DNA of 64,000 nucleotides from Clostridia bacterium. GTDB taxonomy: Bacteria; Bacillota; Clostridia; Christensenellales; Aristaeellaceae. Below the pieces are notes generated by a model that worked only from the letters and a program-made list of their open reading frames with translations, made no database searches and had not been told where the DNA came from. This document shows positions 1-8,248 of the stretch, in pieces (position 1 is the stretch's first letter; each line of letters begins with the position of its first letter). The DNA is taken from positions 38,776-102,775 of the forward strand of contig JAFSOC010000024.1 in the NCBI GenBank assembly GCA_017447185.1. The letters are read 5' to 3'. Both the position numbers and the translations under genes were made by a program.

Positions 1-444
1 AGCTACCGGAAGGGCCGGGCCGGATTTGTGGACCGCAAAAAGCCCCGGGCGCAGGCGGAACAGATCATCCGCGAGCTGGGCGTTTCCACGCCGGGCGTGA
101 GTACGCCGGTGCGCAGGCTTTCCGGTGGCAACGTACAGAAGGTGCTGGTAGGCCGGGAGATTGCCTACGCGCCGAAGGTGCTGATGGCGGCCTATCCGGT
201 GCGCGGACTGGACATTAATTCCAGCTACACGATCTACAACCTGCTGAACCAGCAGAAGAACAACGGCGTCGCCGTGATCTACGTGGGCGAGGACCTGGAC
301 GTGCTGCTGGAGCTGTGCGACCGGATCATGGTCATGAACAGCGGCCGGATAACCGGCATCCTGGACGCCCGGACGGCCACCAAGGAAGAAATCGGCCTGA
401 TGATGACCCAGACGGAGCGGAGAGAGGAGGCGGCCCATGAGTAA
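1..444 (+). CDS. Nucleoside-type ABC transporter ATP-binding protein, C-terminal part
   Basis: This is the end of an importer ATPase whose start lies outside the window; the frame is open from base 1. The visible part is the second nucleotide-binding domain of a duplicated RbsA/MglA-like ATPase. It has the LSGGN signature and a degenerate Walker B region (LMAAYPVRGLD) in place of the usual DEP, followed by SEDLD-like YVGEDLDVLLEL. That combination is typical of purine nucleoside (BmpA-dependent) importers, where the second domain is atypical. It overlaps the next permease by 8 bases, so the genes are translationally coupled. Substrate is inferred from family only; the binding lipoprotein is not in the window. 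Confidence 0.88.
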   Translation, partial: SYRKGRAGFVDRKKPRAQAEQIIRELGVSTPGVSTPVRRLSGGNVQKVLVGREIAYAPKVLMAAYPVRGLDINSSYTIYNLLNQQKNNGVAVIYVGEDLDVLLELCDRIMVMNSGRITGILDARTATKEEIGLMMTQTERREEAAHE

Positions 445-1558
445 CGTTTCAAAAGCGGAAACACGGGAGCCGCTGATCCGCCTGAGCCGGCGCGCTTCCA
501 TTACGCCGCGCAAGGCATGGACCATCCGCATCGTGGCGGTGCTGCTGGGACTGCTGGTATGCGGCATCGCGGCATTCCTGCTGATTGAGAAACTGCAGAG
601 CAACCCGGGCAAGATCGGGGAGTTCTACTACACCTTCATCAAGGGATCCTTCTCCTCCAGCCGGAGAATCTGGAAATTCCTGAAGAACGTATCCATCCTG
701 CTGTGCATTTCCCTGGCGCTGACACCGGCGTTCCGGATGCGGTTCTGGAACATCGGCGGTGAAGGACAGACGCTGATGGGCGTGCTGAGCGCTATCGCGG
801 TGGCCTTCTACCTGGGCGGAACCGTTCCGGAAGGCGTACTGCTCCTGCTGATGCTGCTGGCTGCGCTGCTGGTGGGTGCGATCTGGGGCGTGATCCCCGC
901 GCTGTTCCGCGCCAAATGGGGGACGAACGAAACCCTGTTCACCCTGATGATGAACTATGTGGCGACCTTCATTGTCAGCTACTTCCTGATCATCTGGGTG
1001 CCCAGCGGATCCTCCTCCCTGGGGAAACTGAAATACGGCAAACTGCCGATGATCGTGAACGAGCAGCTGCTGACGGTGATCGTGGTGCTGCTGCTTTCCG
1101 TGGGCCTGTATATCTACCTGACCTACACGAAGCACGGATATGAGATCAGCGTGGTGGGCGAAAGCGTCCGGACCGCGCAGTATGTCGGCATCAACGAAAA
1201 GAAAGTCATCATCCGGACGATGATCCTGTCCGGCGCGCTGTGCGGCCTGGCGGGATACCTGATCGCTGCGGGCGCGGACCAGACGGTGACCACCAACTCC
1301 GTGGGCGGACAGGGCTTCACGGGCATCATGGTGGCCTGGCTGGGCAAATTCAATCCGCTGGCCATGATCCTGACGGCCGCACTGATCCAGCTGCTGAGCC
1401 AGGGCGCCAGCCAGATCAGCCAGGACTTCGGCGTGAACAACGCCCTGCCGAACGTCATCGTCGGCATCGTGCTGTTCTTCATTATCGGGAGTGAGTTCTT
1501 CATCAACTATGAGATTCACTTCCGGGGACACAGCAAGGCAAAGGGGGGCATCAAATGA
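437..1558 (+). CDS. Nucleoside/simple-sugar ABC transporter permease 1
   Basis: Membrane permease of 373 residues of the BPD_transp_2 family (NupP/YufP-like). An N-terminal helix (about residues 33-50) is followed by a periplasm-facing segment and then a run of 8-9 hydrophobic helices. The segment GEGQTLMGVLSAIA and the later GGQGFTGIMVAWLGKFNPL are typical family loops. A GAGAGGAGG ribosome site precedes the ATG. It sits between the partial ATPase and a second permease, overlapping both, so it forms the translocation pore heterodimer with the next protein. Nucleoside specificity is inferred from the company of this permease type. Confidence 0.88.
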   Translation: MSNVSKAETREPLIRLSRRASITPRKAWTIRIVAVLLGLLVCGIAAFLLIEKLQSNPGKIGEFYYTFIKGSFSSSRRIWKFLKNVSILLCISLALTPAFRMRFWNIGGEGQTLMGVLSAIAVAFYLGGTVPEGVLLLLMLLAALLVGAIWGVIPALFRAKWGTNETLFTLMMNYVATFIVSYFLIIWVPSGSSSLGKLKYGKLPMIVNEQLLTVIVVLLLSVGLYIYLTYTKHGYEISVVGESVRTAQYVGINEKKVIIRTMILSGALCGLAGYLIAAGADQTVTTNSVGGQGFTGIMVAWLGKFNPLAMILTAALIQLLSQGASQISQDFGVNNALPNVIVGIVLFFIIGSEFFINYEIHFRGHSKAKGGIK

Positions 1559-2508
1559 ACATCTGGGTTGACTTCCTGATTACCTCGCTGGCCTTCGGCG
1601 CAGTGTTCATGTACGGCTCCACGGGCGAAATCCTGACGGAGAAAGCCGGACACCTGAACCTGGGTATCCCCGGCATCATGTGCATGGGCGGCGCGGGCGG
1701 ATGCCTCGTGCTGAACCTGGTGGGGAAAAGCTCGCTGCCGGGGTTCCTGATCGTGATCCTGGGCATTCTCGGGGCGCTGATCTTCTCCATGCTCTGCGGG
1801 CTTCTCTATTCCTTCCTCGCGGTGACGCTGCGGGCGAACCAGAATGTAACCGGCCTGGCCATGACCACCTTCGGCGTGGGCCTGTCCAAGGTCATCATCA
1901 ACAAGCTGGATTCCAACATCTACCTGATCGGGCCGAAGCTGCTTTACCGCTGGCCCTTCGCGGAGCGGCGTGACGCGCTGCAGTACCTGGGGGTGCTGTT
2001 CTTCCTGGCTGTGATCATCGCGATCCTGTCCAGCTGGGTGCTGTTCCGCACCAAGGTGGGCCTGCACCTGCGGGCCGTCGGCGAGAACCCGGCCACCGCG
2101 GACGCTGTCGGCATCAACGTGTCGAGGTACAAATATGTCGCCACCTGCGTCGGCAGCGGCATTGCCGGACTCGGCGGATTCTACTACATCATCGACTACA
2201 TGGCGAGCCAGGAGGCTTACCTGAGCGTGGAAGCGCTGGGCTGGCTGAGCATCGCTCTGGTCATCTTCGCCCTGTGGCGGCCGCACCTGACGATTGTCGG
2301 ATCCACGGTGTTCGGTATCCTCTTCTCCTGCGCCAGCTACCTGGCCAACGTGAAGTGGCTGAACATCACGATGGCGACCACACCGCTGCTGAAGATGCTG
2401 CCCTATGTGGTGACCATCCTGGTGCTGATTATCTCCAGCATCCGGAACAAGAAGGAGAACCAGCCGCCCACCAGCCTGGGACTGAGCTATTTCCGGGAGG
2501 AACGGTGA
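1555..2508 (+). CDS. Nucleoside/simple-sugar ABC transporter permease 2
   Basis: Second BPD_transp_2 permease, 317 residues (NupQ/YufQ-like), overlapping the previous gene by four bases (ATGA). Almost wholly hydrophobic, with the family segment EKAGHLNLGIPGIMCMGG near residue 25 and VGENPATADAVGINVSRYK, the cytoplasmic coupling loop, near residue 180. Together with the upstream permease and duplicated ATPase it completes the membrane part of a nucleoside importer. No terminator is seen directly after it; 50 bases separate it from the degV-like gene, so co-transcription is possible. Confidence 0.88.
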   Translation: MNIWVDFLITSLAFGAVFMYGSTGEILTEKAGHLNLGIPGIMCMGGAGGCLVLNLVGKSSLPGFLIVILGILGALIFSMLCGLLYSFLAVTLRANQNVTGLAMTTFGVGLSKVIINKLDSNIYLIGPKLLYRWPFAERRDALQYLGVLFFLAVIIAILSSWVLFRTKVGLHLRAVGENPATADAVGINVSRYKYVATCVGSGIAGLGGFYYIIDYMASQEAYLSVEALGWLSIALVIFALWRPHLTIVGSTVFGILFSCASYLANVKWLNITMATTPLLKMLPYVVTILVLIISSIRNKKENQPPTSLGLSYFREER

Positions 2509-2558
2509 GTTTAGTTATTCGTTTTTGAAAAATGTTTTACCCAATGGAGGGCAGTTCC

Positions 2559-3410
2559 TTGAAAGTGCGAATGACAGCAGACAGCACCTGCGACCTGAGC
2601 CCGGAGCTGCTGCGCAAATATGAGATCGGGATCGCGCCCCTGAGCGTGATCATTGACGGGGAAGTTTTCCACGATGGCGTGGACGTGACACCGCGGGATA
2701 TTTTCCGGGCCGCGGAGGCCGGTAAATCCGTACGGACGGCGGCGGTCAACACCTATGAATACCGGGAGTTTTTCACGGAGCAGCTGAAGAACTGCGATGA
2801 GATCGTGCACATCTGCATCAGCAGTGAATTTTCCACCTGCTACAATGATGCGGTGGAAGCGGCACGGCATTTTGACCACGTATACGTCGTGGACAGCCGG
2901 AACCTTTCCACAGGCAGCGGACTGCTGGTGCTGGAAGGTGCGGAGATGGCGGCGAAGGGCATGGAAGGGAAGAAAATCGCCGAAGTGCTGAAGAACCAGA
3001 CCGGGCTGGTGGATGCAAGCTTCGTGGTGCACACGGTGGACTACCTGCGCCGGGGCGGCCGCTGCAGCGGGCTGGAAGCCCTGGGGGCGAAGATGCTGCA
3101 CATCCGGCCCAGCATCCTGGTGCGGGACGGGAAGATGCATCCCGGCGAGAAATACCGGGGAAGCTATGAACACTACCTGAAGCACTACATCGCAGACATG
3201 CTGGCGGACGACAGCACGATCGACTTTAACCGGGTATTCGTTACCCATTCCCCCAGCGAAGAGGGACTGGTGCAGTTTGCCATTGACACGGTGAAGAGCT
3301 GCGGCCTGTTCCGCGAAGTGCTGGAAACCATGGCCGGCTGCACGGTCTGCACCCACTGCGGTCCGAATACTTTAGGCATTATGTTTGTAAGGAAAGAGAA
3401 AGAGACATGA
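2559..3410 (+). CDS. DegV family fatty-acid-binding protein
   Basis: A 283-residue DegV protein, the cytoplasmic fatty-acid carrier family that feeds fatty acid kinase FakA. The family start (TADSTCDLSPELL), the central STGSGLLVLEGAEMA helix, the VHTVDYLRRGGR loop and the LHIRPSI strand are all present. A longer frame opens at ATG 2532, but GGAGG at 2546-2550 lies eight bases before TTG 2559. Starting there gives MKVRMTADSTCD, the usual DegV N-terminus, so TTG is preferred. It overlaps the next gene by four bases. No FakA is in the window. Confidence 0.9.
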   Translation: MKVRMTADSTCDLSPELLRKYEIGIAPLSVIIDGEVFHDGVDVTPRDIFRAAEAGKSVRTAAVNTYEYREFFTEQLKNCDEIVHICISSEFSTCYNDAVEAARHFDHVYVVDSRNLSTGSGLLVLEGAEMAAKGMEGKKIAEVLKNQTGLVDASFVVHTVDYLRRGGRCSGLEALGAKMLHIRPSILVRDGKMHPGEKYRGSYEHYLKHYIADMLADDSTIDFNRVFVTHSPSEEGLVQFAIDTVKSCGLFREVLETMAGCTVCTHCGPNTLGIMFVRKEKET

Positions 3411-3832
3411 AATCCAATCCGAAAACACTGGTCGGCGTGATCCTGCTGGTGGTTCTGGCAATCGCGCTGGGATTCCTGCTGAGCCGGATGATTCCGACCA
3501 TCGGGGAAGTACAGCGGGAGAAAAGCCTGACCCCGACGCCGCTGCCGGATATTCCGGCCAACGTGATGGAAGTGACGCCGGATCCTGCCGGCCCGACACC
3601 GGAACCGGTGCTGCGGACCGGATCCCGCGGCGAAGACGTGAAGACGCTGCAGGGAAGGCTGCACGACCTGGGCTACTATACCGACGAGATTGACGGGCAG
3701 TTCGGCGCGGCAACGAAAGCGGCGGTCATCGAATTCCAGCAGGCCAACGGGCTGGACGCGGACGGCATGGTGGGCAGCGAGACGAAGACGTTGCTGTATT
3801 CGGTAAACGCAAAGCCGAAAGGCAGTAATTAG
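3407..3832 (+). CDS. Membrane-anchored peptidoglycan-binding protein
   Basis: A 141-residue protein with one N-terminal transmembrane helix (about residues 7-26, preceded by Lys), a proline/threonine-rich linker (TPTPLPDIP, PGAGPTPEP-like) and one PG_binding_1 domain (about residues 69-135: LRTGSRGEDVKTLQGRL through NGLDADGMVG). It lacks any catalytic domain, so it probably only tethers to the wall. It overlaps degV by ATGA and is the last gene before a bidirectional terminator. A broken copy of the same domain type occurs at 27.1-27.3 kb. Confidence 0.85.
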   Translation: MKSNPKTLVGVILLVVLAIALGFLLSRMIPTIGEVQREKSLTPTPLPDIPANVMEVTPDPAGPTPEPVLRTGSRGEDVKTLQGRLHDLGYYTDEIDGQFGAATKAAVIEFQQANGLDADGMVGSETKTLLYSVNAKPKGSN

Positions 3833-3850
3833 TTGTTAGTGATTGGATTT
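3826..3850. repeat. Degenerate 7-base periodic intergenic repeat
   Basis: Immediately after the stop of the peptidoglycan-binding gene the sequence follows a seven-base rhythm of TTAGTGn-like units. Similar tracts follow stop codons at 46112-46143 and 48672-48712. Confidence 0.4.
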
Positions 3851-3882
3851 AAAAAGCCTGGAGCTTACGCTTCAGGCTTTTG
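3851..3882. terminator. Bidirectional intrinsic terminator
   Basis: AAAAGCCTG and CAGGCTTTT arms with an inner AGC/GCT pair enclose a short TTAC loop. A-rich and T-rich flanks serve both convergent genes, and the loop contains the stop codon of the minus-strand ligase gene. Confidence 0.85.
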
Positions 3883-5163
3883 TGATGATTTCTTTGGGGG
3901 AAGGGTGGAAACGGACATGCCCAGGACGGCCCAGAACATGGGAGCCACGATACAGACCGAGAAGGAGAAGAATGCCTGGATGCCGTAACACAGGACGCTG
4001 TCCCGCCAGGCCTTTCCGCCGAAGGAACCGATGATCACCAGCGCCGCAAAGAGCAGGCACGCGGGGATGCCGCAGTTGACCACCAGGGCGAGATATTCAT
4101 TGTGCGGATTGTCGTAATAATACCGGAGGCGATCCGCTTCCGGATGGGCCTCATAATACTGCTGCAGGTAGGCATTGAAGCGGGTGGCATAGGTATCCGC
4201 GCCGGTGCCAAAGAGCAGGCGGCCCTCCTCCCGCAGCATCTTCAGCGTATAGAACCAGACGCCGATGCGCTCTGCTCCGTAATCCATCTTCGCGCGGCCA
4301 TGGAGTGTTTCATGCAGCTCGTTGAGGGTACTGACCTGGGTGAAAGGGCAGAACCAGACCAGCGCCAGCGCCGCCACCATCAGCAGCAGGAACACCGGAA
4401 CACGGTATTTCTTCGGCAGGAAACGGATCAGGATCACGAGAACCAGGAAGGCCAGCGTCAGCAGGCCGAAACGGACCTCCATGGTGACGAAAAGATAAAT
4501 ACAGGCTGCCAGGGCGGCCGCCAGGAAAACCACGGAGAGGATAGGGAGGACCGGCAGCTTCGCGGGGGTATCCGCTGATTTCTGCCGCAGGGAACGGAAG
4601 ACGGAACGGACACTGTCCAGCAGGGCCGGAACGAACAGGCCGGCGGCGATCAGCAGATAGCCGGAGCACATATCCACATTGCCGATGGTTCCCTGGAAGC
4701 CCGGGGAAGTGGCATAGCTGTAGGCGGCAGGATAGAGGCCGAAGGGATTCCCGCCGGCACGCTGCATCAGGACCACTGCCAGGAAGATGAAAACGCCGCA
4801 GACGGCGGAAATGATCACCGGAGTACGGCGGAACCGGGAGAAAGAGAAGAGAAAGAAGATCCCGAAATAGCACAGCTGGGTGGCCAGACCTTCCCGCCGG
4901 CCGGTGCCGATCCACCAGGGGGTGCCGGGATAAGAGCAGAGGAGGCAGCTGACCAGCGTCCAGAGCAGCAGGATGCCGCCCAGCAGCAGGGGCAGCAGGC
5001 GGGGACGGGAAACCCGGCGGCAGATACAGTCCGAGATAAAACCGGCGAGGGTCACGCCGCTGAGGATGAACATGATGATCCATTTATCCCGGGTGATGCT
5101 GGAAAAAGTACCGAACTGAAGAAGCGGAAAAAGCCCCAGCCACAGGCACGCGGAAACGGTCAT
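3865..5163 (-). CDS. O-antigen ligase / polymerase-like (Wzy/WaaL family) membrane protein
   Basis: About 432 residues from ATG 5163, with 10-12 hydrophobic helices and a large extracytoplasmic loop. That loop holds GTGADTYATRFNAYLQQYY and then DNPHNEYLALVVNCGI, the Wzy_C signature with its HN(E)YL motif. Such proteins join lipid-linked glycans; in a Gram-positive the acceptor would be a wall or exopolysaccharide glycan (inference). The start is uncertain. The frame stays open to 5379, but a minus-strand promoter at 5254-5283 rules out starts beyond about 5247. A GGGAGGG site (5204-5210) sits seven bases before an ACG codon at 5196, not before a normal start codon. Confidence 0.8.
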   Translation of the reverse strand: MTVSACLWLGLFPLLQFGTFSSITRDKWIIMFILSGVTLAGFISDCICRRVSRPRLLPLLLGGILLLWTLVSCLLCSYPGTPWWIGTGRREGLATQLCYFGIFFLFSFSRFRRTPVIISAVCGVFIFLAVVLMQRAGGNPFGLYPAAYSYATSPGFQGTIGNVDMCSGYLLIAAGLFVPALLDSVRSVFRSLRQKSADTPAKLPVLPILSVVFLAAALAACIYLFVTMEVRFGLLTLAFLVLVILIRFLPKKYRVPVFLLLMVAALALVWFCPFTQVSTLNELHETLHGRAKMDYGAERIGVWFYTLKMLREEGRLLFGTGADTYATRFNAYLQQYYEAHPEADRLRYYYDNPHNEYLALVVNCGIPACLLFAALVIIGSFGGKAWRDSVLCYGIQAFFSFSVCIVAPMFWAVLGMSVSTLPPKKSSQKPEA

Positions 5164-5214
5164 GCCGATTCCGTATTTTGTTTGTCCTGATTGCGTGAGA
5201 ACTCCCTCCCTTCG

Positions 5215-5243
5215 TTGTTTTTCAAGGGGTGATGTGATAGAAT
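5215..5243 (+). promoter_or_regulatory. Sigma-70-type promoter for sugar ABC operon
   Basis: TTGTTT (5215-5220), 17-base spacer, TAGAAT (5238-5243), about 70 bases before the ATPase start. It overlaps the opposing promoter region of the ligase gene. Confidence 0.55.
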
Positions 5244-5253
5244 TTCCGGGGAC

Positions 5254-5283
5254 AGTATACATCAACCGGACAATCTGCCGCAA
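5254..5283 (-). promoter_or_regulatory. Promoter for O-antigen-ligase-like gene
   Basis: On the minus strand TTGCGG (5283-5278), 18-base spacer, TATACT (5259-5254). This predicts transcription from about 5247 and so limits the start codon of the divergent membrane gene. Confidence 0.55.
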
Positions 5284-5311
5284 GCGAGGCAGATGAAAGG
5301 AAGCGGATGCC

Positions 5312-6397
5312 ATGAAGGTGGTTCTGGAGGACCTGACCAAGATTTTTCCATCCAGGAATAAGAAGGGTGCGGAAGTCACGGCCGTTGATCATTTCAATTT
5401 TGAGATCCCGGACGGGCAGCTGATCGGTCTGCTGGGGCCCAGCGGATGCGGGAAGAGCACGACGCTGAACCTGATCAGCGGACTGGAATCGCCCACCTCC
5501 GGCCGGATCCTGTTCGGCGATGAGGATGTAACCGACCTGCCGCCGGAAGCCCGGGGCATCGGCCTGGTATTCCAGAATTACGCGCTGTATCCGCACCTGA
5601 CGGTGGAGGAGAATATTATCTTCCCCCTGCAGAACCTGAAGGGCAGCCGGAAGATGACGAAAGAAGCCATGCACGAGAAAGCCGTGGAAGCGGCAAAACT
5701 GGTACAGATTGATACCCTGATGGAACGCAAGCCGAAGGAGCTTTCCGGCGGACAGCAGCAGCGCGTGGCGATTGCCCGGGCGCTGGTCAAGATTCCGCGG
5801 GTGCTGCTGCTGGACGAGCCGCTGAGCAACCTGGACGCGCGACTGCGGCTGCAGACCCGGGAAGAGCTTCGCCGGATCCAGCGGGAGACGGGCGTCACCA
5901 CCATCTTCGTTACCCATGACCAGGAAGAGGCTATGAGCATCAGCGACCTGATCATCGTGATGAAGGAAGGCAGGGTGCAGCAGATCGGCAAGCCCCAGGA
6001 TGTGTACGACGATCCGGCCAACCTGTTTGTGGCCATGTTCCTCGGTACGCCGCAGATCAACGTGTTCGAAGGCGAAATCCGGGGCGGAAAGGTCTGGATC
6101 GGGGACGAAGCCGTGCTGGACGCGGAGGGAAAAGCGGACCGTGCGATCTGGGTCGGGATCCGGCCGGAAGGATTTGTTCCGGATCCGAAAGGCCCCTTTA
6201 CCTGCCAGATGGACCGGGTGGAAGTGATGGGACGGGACGTGAGCGTCGTATCCACCCACCCGAAGATGACCGGCCGGAATATCCGGTCCATTGTCAGCGC
6301 GGAAAACAGGTTTGAGCCGGGACAGGAAGAAGTCCGCTTCAGCCTGAAACCCTATAAAGTGTTCCTGTTCGACCGGGAGAGCGAGGAACGCGTATGA
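5312..6397 (+). CDS. Sugar ABC transporter ATP-binding protein (MalK/UgpC/MsmK type)
   Basis: A 361-residue ATPase. It has Walker A GPSGCGKST (near residue 43), Q-loop VFQNYALYPHLTV, signature LSGGQQQRVAIARAL, Walker B VLLLDEPLSNLDARLR, H-loop FVTHDQEEAM and a C-terminal TOBE/OB domain from about residue 235. This is the carbohydrate-importer class. AAAGGAAG lies eight bases before the ATG. It leads an operon with two permeases and a binding protein, so this importer has a dedicated ATPase rather than a shared one. The last four bases overlap the next start. Confidence 0.92.
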   Translation: MKVVLEDLTKIFPSRNKKGAEVTAVDHFNFEIPDGQLIGLLGPSGCGKSTTLNLISGLESPTSGRILFGDEDVTDLPPEARGIGLVFQNYALYPHLTVEENIIFPLQNLKGSRKMTKEAMHEKAVEAAKLVQIDTLMERKPKELSGGQQQRVAIARALVKIPRVLLLDEPLSNLDARLRLQTREELRRIQRETGVTTIFVTHDQEEAMSISDLIIVMKEGRVQQIGKPQDVYDDPANLFVAMFLGTPQINVFEGEIRGGKVWIGDEAVLDAEGKADRAIWVGIRPEGFVPDPKGPFTCQMDRVEVMGRDVSVVSTHPKMTGRNIRSIVSAENRFEPGQEEVRFSLKPYKVFLFDRESEERV

Positions 6398-7290
6398 AGA
6401 AAAAGAACAATCTGAAGGCCTGGCTGTACCTGCTGCCGGCTATTCTGTTCCTTGGTGTATTCATGCTCTACCCGCTGGTGGACGTATGCGTATACTCCCT
6501 GGAGGAGAACTTCCATTTTGTCAGCCAGAAATACAGCGGCATCGGCTTTGAGAACTTCCGTCACGTGCTGACGGATCCCTATTTCGCGAACGCCCTGAAG
6601 AACACGCTGATCCTGGTGGCCATCACGGTGCCGGTGAGCACCGGGCTGAGCCTGCTGATCGCGCTGGGACTGAGCTCTATCAAAAAAGTCAGGAAAATGT
6701 TCCAGACCGTCTACTTCCTGCCGTATGTGACGAATACGCTGGCAGTCGGCCTGGTGTTCTGGCTGCTGTTCCGGAATACGGAGCATACGAACGGCCTGAT
6801 CAGCTCGCTGATTACGATGCTGGGCGGGGAGACCATCAACTTCATCGAGGGCACTTACTGGCAGAAGATGCTGGTGACCTGCCTCTACACGATCTGGGTT
6901 GTCATGCCCTTCAAAATCCTGATCCTGACCAGCGCGCTGGCCAGCGTGAACCAGGACTACTACAAGGCGGCACGGGTGGACGGCGCCAGCAGCGCGCGAA
7001 TCTTCCGGAAGATCACCCTGCCCATGATCAGCCCGACGGTATTCTATCTGATCATCACCGGATTTATCGGCGCGTTCAAGGCTTACAGCGACGAGGTGGC
7101 CCTGTTCGGCACCAACCTGAACGCGGCGGAAATGAATACGATTGTCGGTTATGTGTATGACATGCTGTACAGCGACAGCGGCGGATTTCCCGGATACGCA
7201 GCGGCCGCGGCGCTGCTGCTGTTCGGTATCGTCTTCACGATTACGTACGTGAACCTTCGTTTCAGCCGGAACAAGGTTCAGTACATGTGA
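6394..7290 (+). CDS. Carbohydrate ABC transporter permease (MalF/UgpA type)
   Basis: A 298-residue BPD_transp_1 permease with six predicted helices. The EAA coupling loop reads YYKAARVDGASSARIFRKITLPMISP (about residues 189-214). The N-terminal KAWLYLLPAILFLGVFMLYPLV is typical of UgpA/LacF-like proteins. It overlaps the ATPase by ATGA and is followed 16 bases later by its partner permease. The sugar cannot be named from sequence. Confidence 0.92.
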   Translation: MKKKNNLKAWLYLLPAILFLGVFMLYPLVDVCVYSLEENFHFVSQKYSGIGFENFRHVLTDPYFANALKNTLILVAITVPVSTGLSLLIALGLSSIKKVRKMFQTVYFLPYVTNTLAVGLVFWLLFRNTEHTNGLISSLITMLGGETINFIEGTYWQKMLVTCLYTIWVVMPFKILILTSALASVNQDYYKAARVDGASSARIFRKITLPMISPTVFYLIITGFIGAFKAYSDEVALFGTNLNAAEMNTIVGYVYDMLYSDSGGFPGYAAAAALLLFGIVFTITYVNLRFSRNKVQYM

Positions 7291-7306
7291 CGGGAGGCGT
7301 TGCTGA

Positions 7307-8149
7307 ATGAGTGAAAGAAAAGGCAGCCGCCTGTCCAAAACCCTGATCGTGATCTTCCTGGTCATCTGGGCGCTGATCGTGCTGTTCCCGTTCTACTGGA
7401 TGGTGCTGACCAGCTTCAAGGATACCACCCTGTTCATGGATGAGAAGGTTCCGACTTTCTTTACCACGCAGCCCACACTGGCCAACTACACCAAGGCGTT
7501 CACGGAGGTTCCGCTGGGACGGTTCCTGCTGAACACGCTGATCTTCACCGTGGCCACCACCGGCCTGATGATGGTGATCATCGTTCCGGCGGCGTTCGCA
7601 TTCGCCCGGCTGGAGTTCCGGGGGAAGAACCTGGTATTCGCCCTGTTCCTGAGCCTGATGATGATCCCCACGGAACTGGTCATCATCACCAACTACGCGA
7701 CGATTGTACACTGGAACATGCGGAATACCTTCCTGGGCCTGATCCTGCCATCGGTCACGAGCGTATTCTACATCTACCTGCTGAAGGAAAACTTTGAAGC
7801 CATTCCGGACGAACTGTACAACGCGGCACGGGTGGACGGCACCAGCGACCTGAAATACCTGCTGAAGGTGATGGTGCCCATCAGCAAGCCCACCGTAATC
7901 ACGATTGTCATCCTGAAGGTCATCGAATGCTGGAACAGCTATATCTGGCCCCGGCAGATCACCGACAAGCAGAACTATTTCCTGGTGTCCCAGGGAATCC
8001 AGAGCATCCGGGAGAGCGGATATGGCCGGGAGGATATCCCGGCGATGATGGCGGCGGTGGTCGTCGTCAGCGTGCCCCTGATTATCCTGTTCCTGGTGTT
8101 CAGGGACAAGATTATGGCGGGTGTCTCGAGAGGGGGCACCAAGGGTTAA
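7307..8149 (+). CDS. Carbohydrate ABC transporter permease (MalG/UgpE type)
   Basis: A 280-residue partner permease with six helices. Its coupling loop is LYNAARVDGTSDLKYLLKVMVPISKP, and the N-terminus has the usual LIVLFPFYWMVLTSFKD. A GGGAGG ribosome site precedes the ATG. It forms the pore with the upstream permease. The stop codon TAA is itself the first arm of a nested stem-loop that separates it from the binding-protein gene. Confidence 0.92.
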   Translation: MSERKGSRLSKTLIVIFLVIWALIVLFPFYWMVLTSFKDTTLFMDEKVPTFFTTQPTLANYTKAFTEVPLGRFLLNTLIFTVATTGLMMVIIVPAAFAFARLEFRGKNLVFALFLSLMMIPTELVIITNYATIVHWNMRNTFLGLILPSVTSVFYIYLLKENFEAIPDELYNAARVDGTSDLKYLLKVMVPISKPTVITIVILKVIECWNSYIWPRQITDKQNYFLVSQGIQSIRESGYGREDIPAMMAAVVVVSVPLIILFLVFRDKIMAGVSRGGTKG

Positions 8150-8202
8150 GGGGGCTTTCCGATCGAATCCAACGCAGGCCGCACTGTGGCCTGCGCCCCT
8201 TA
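8147..8202 (+). promoter_or_regulatory. Nested intercistronic stem-loop
   Basis: An outer stem TAAGGGG (8147-8153) pairs with CCCCTTA (8196-8202). An inner perfect stem CGCAGGCC (8173-8180) pairs with GGCCTGCG (8188-8195). There is no T run after it, so it suits an mRNA-stability or partial-attenuation element between permease and binding protein better than a terminator. Confidence 0.5.
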
Positions 8203-8248
8203 GACCCCTTCGGCCCGAGACTTCAATCATGGCCAATGCCTTGAGAGG

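Noticed and set aside
449-1531. Long open frame antisense to the first permease
   Set aside because: It mirrors codon bias of the real gene, encodes a low-complexity His/Gln/Asp-rich product and has no ribosome site.
5164-5379. Longer N-terminus for the O-antigen-ligase-like protein
   Set aside because: Those codons lie upstream of the predicted transcription start and overlap the divergent ATPase gene.
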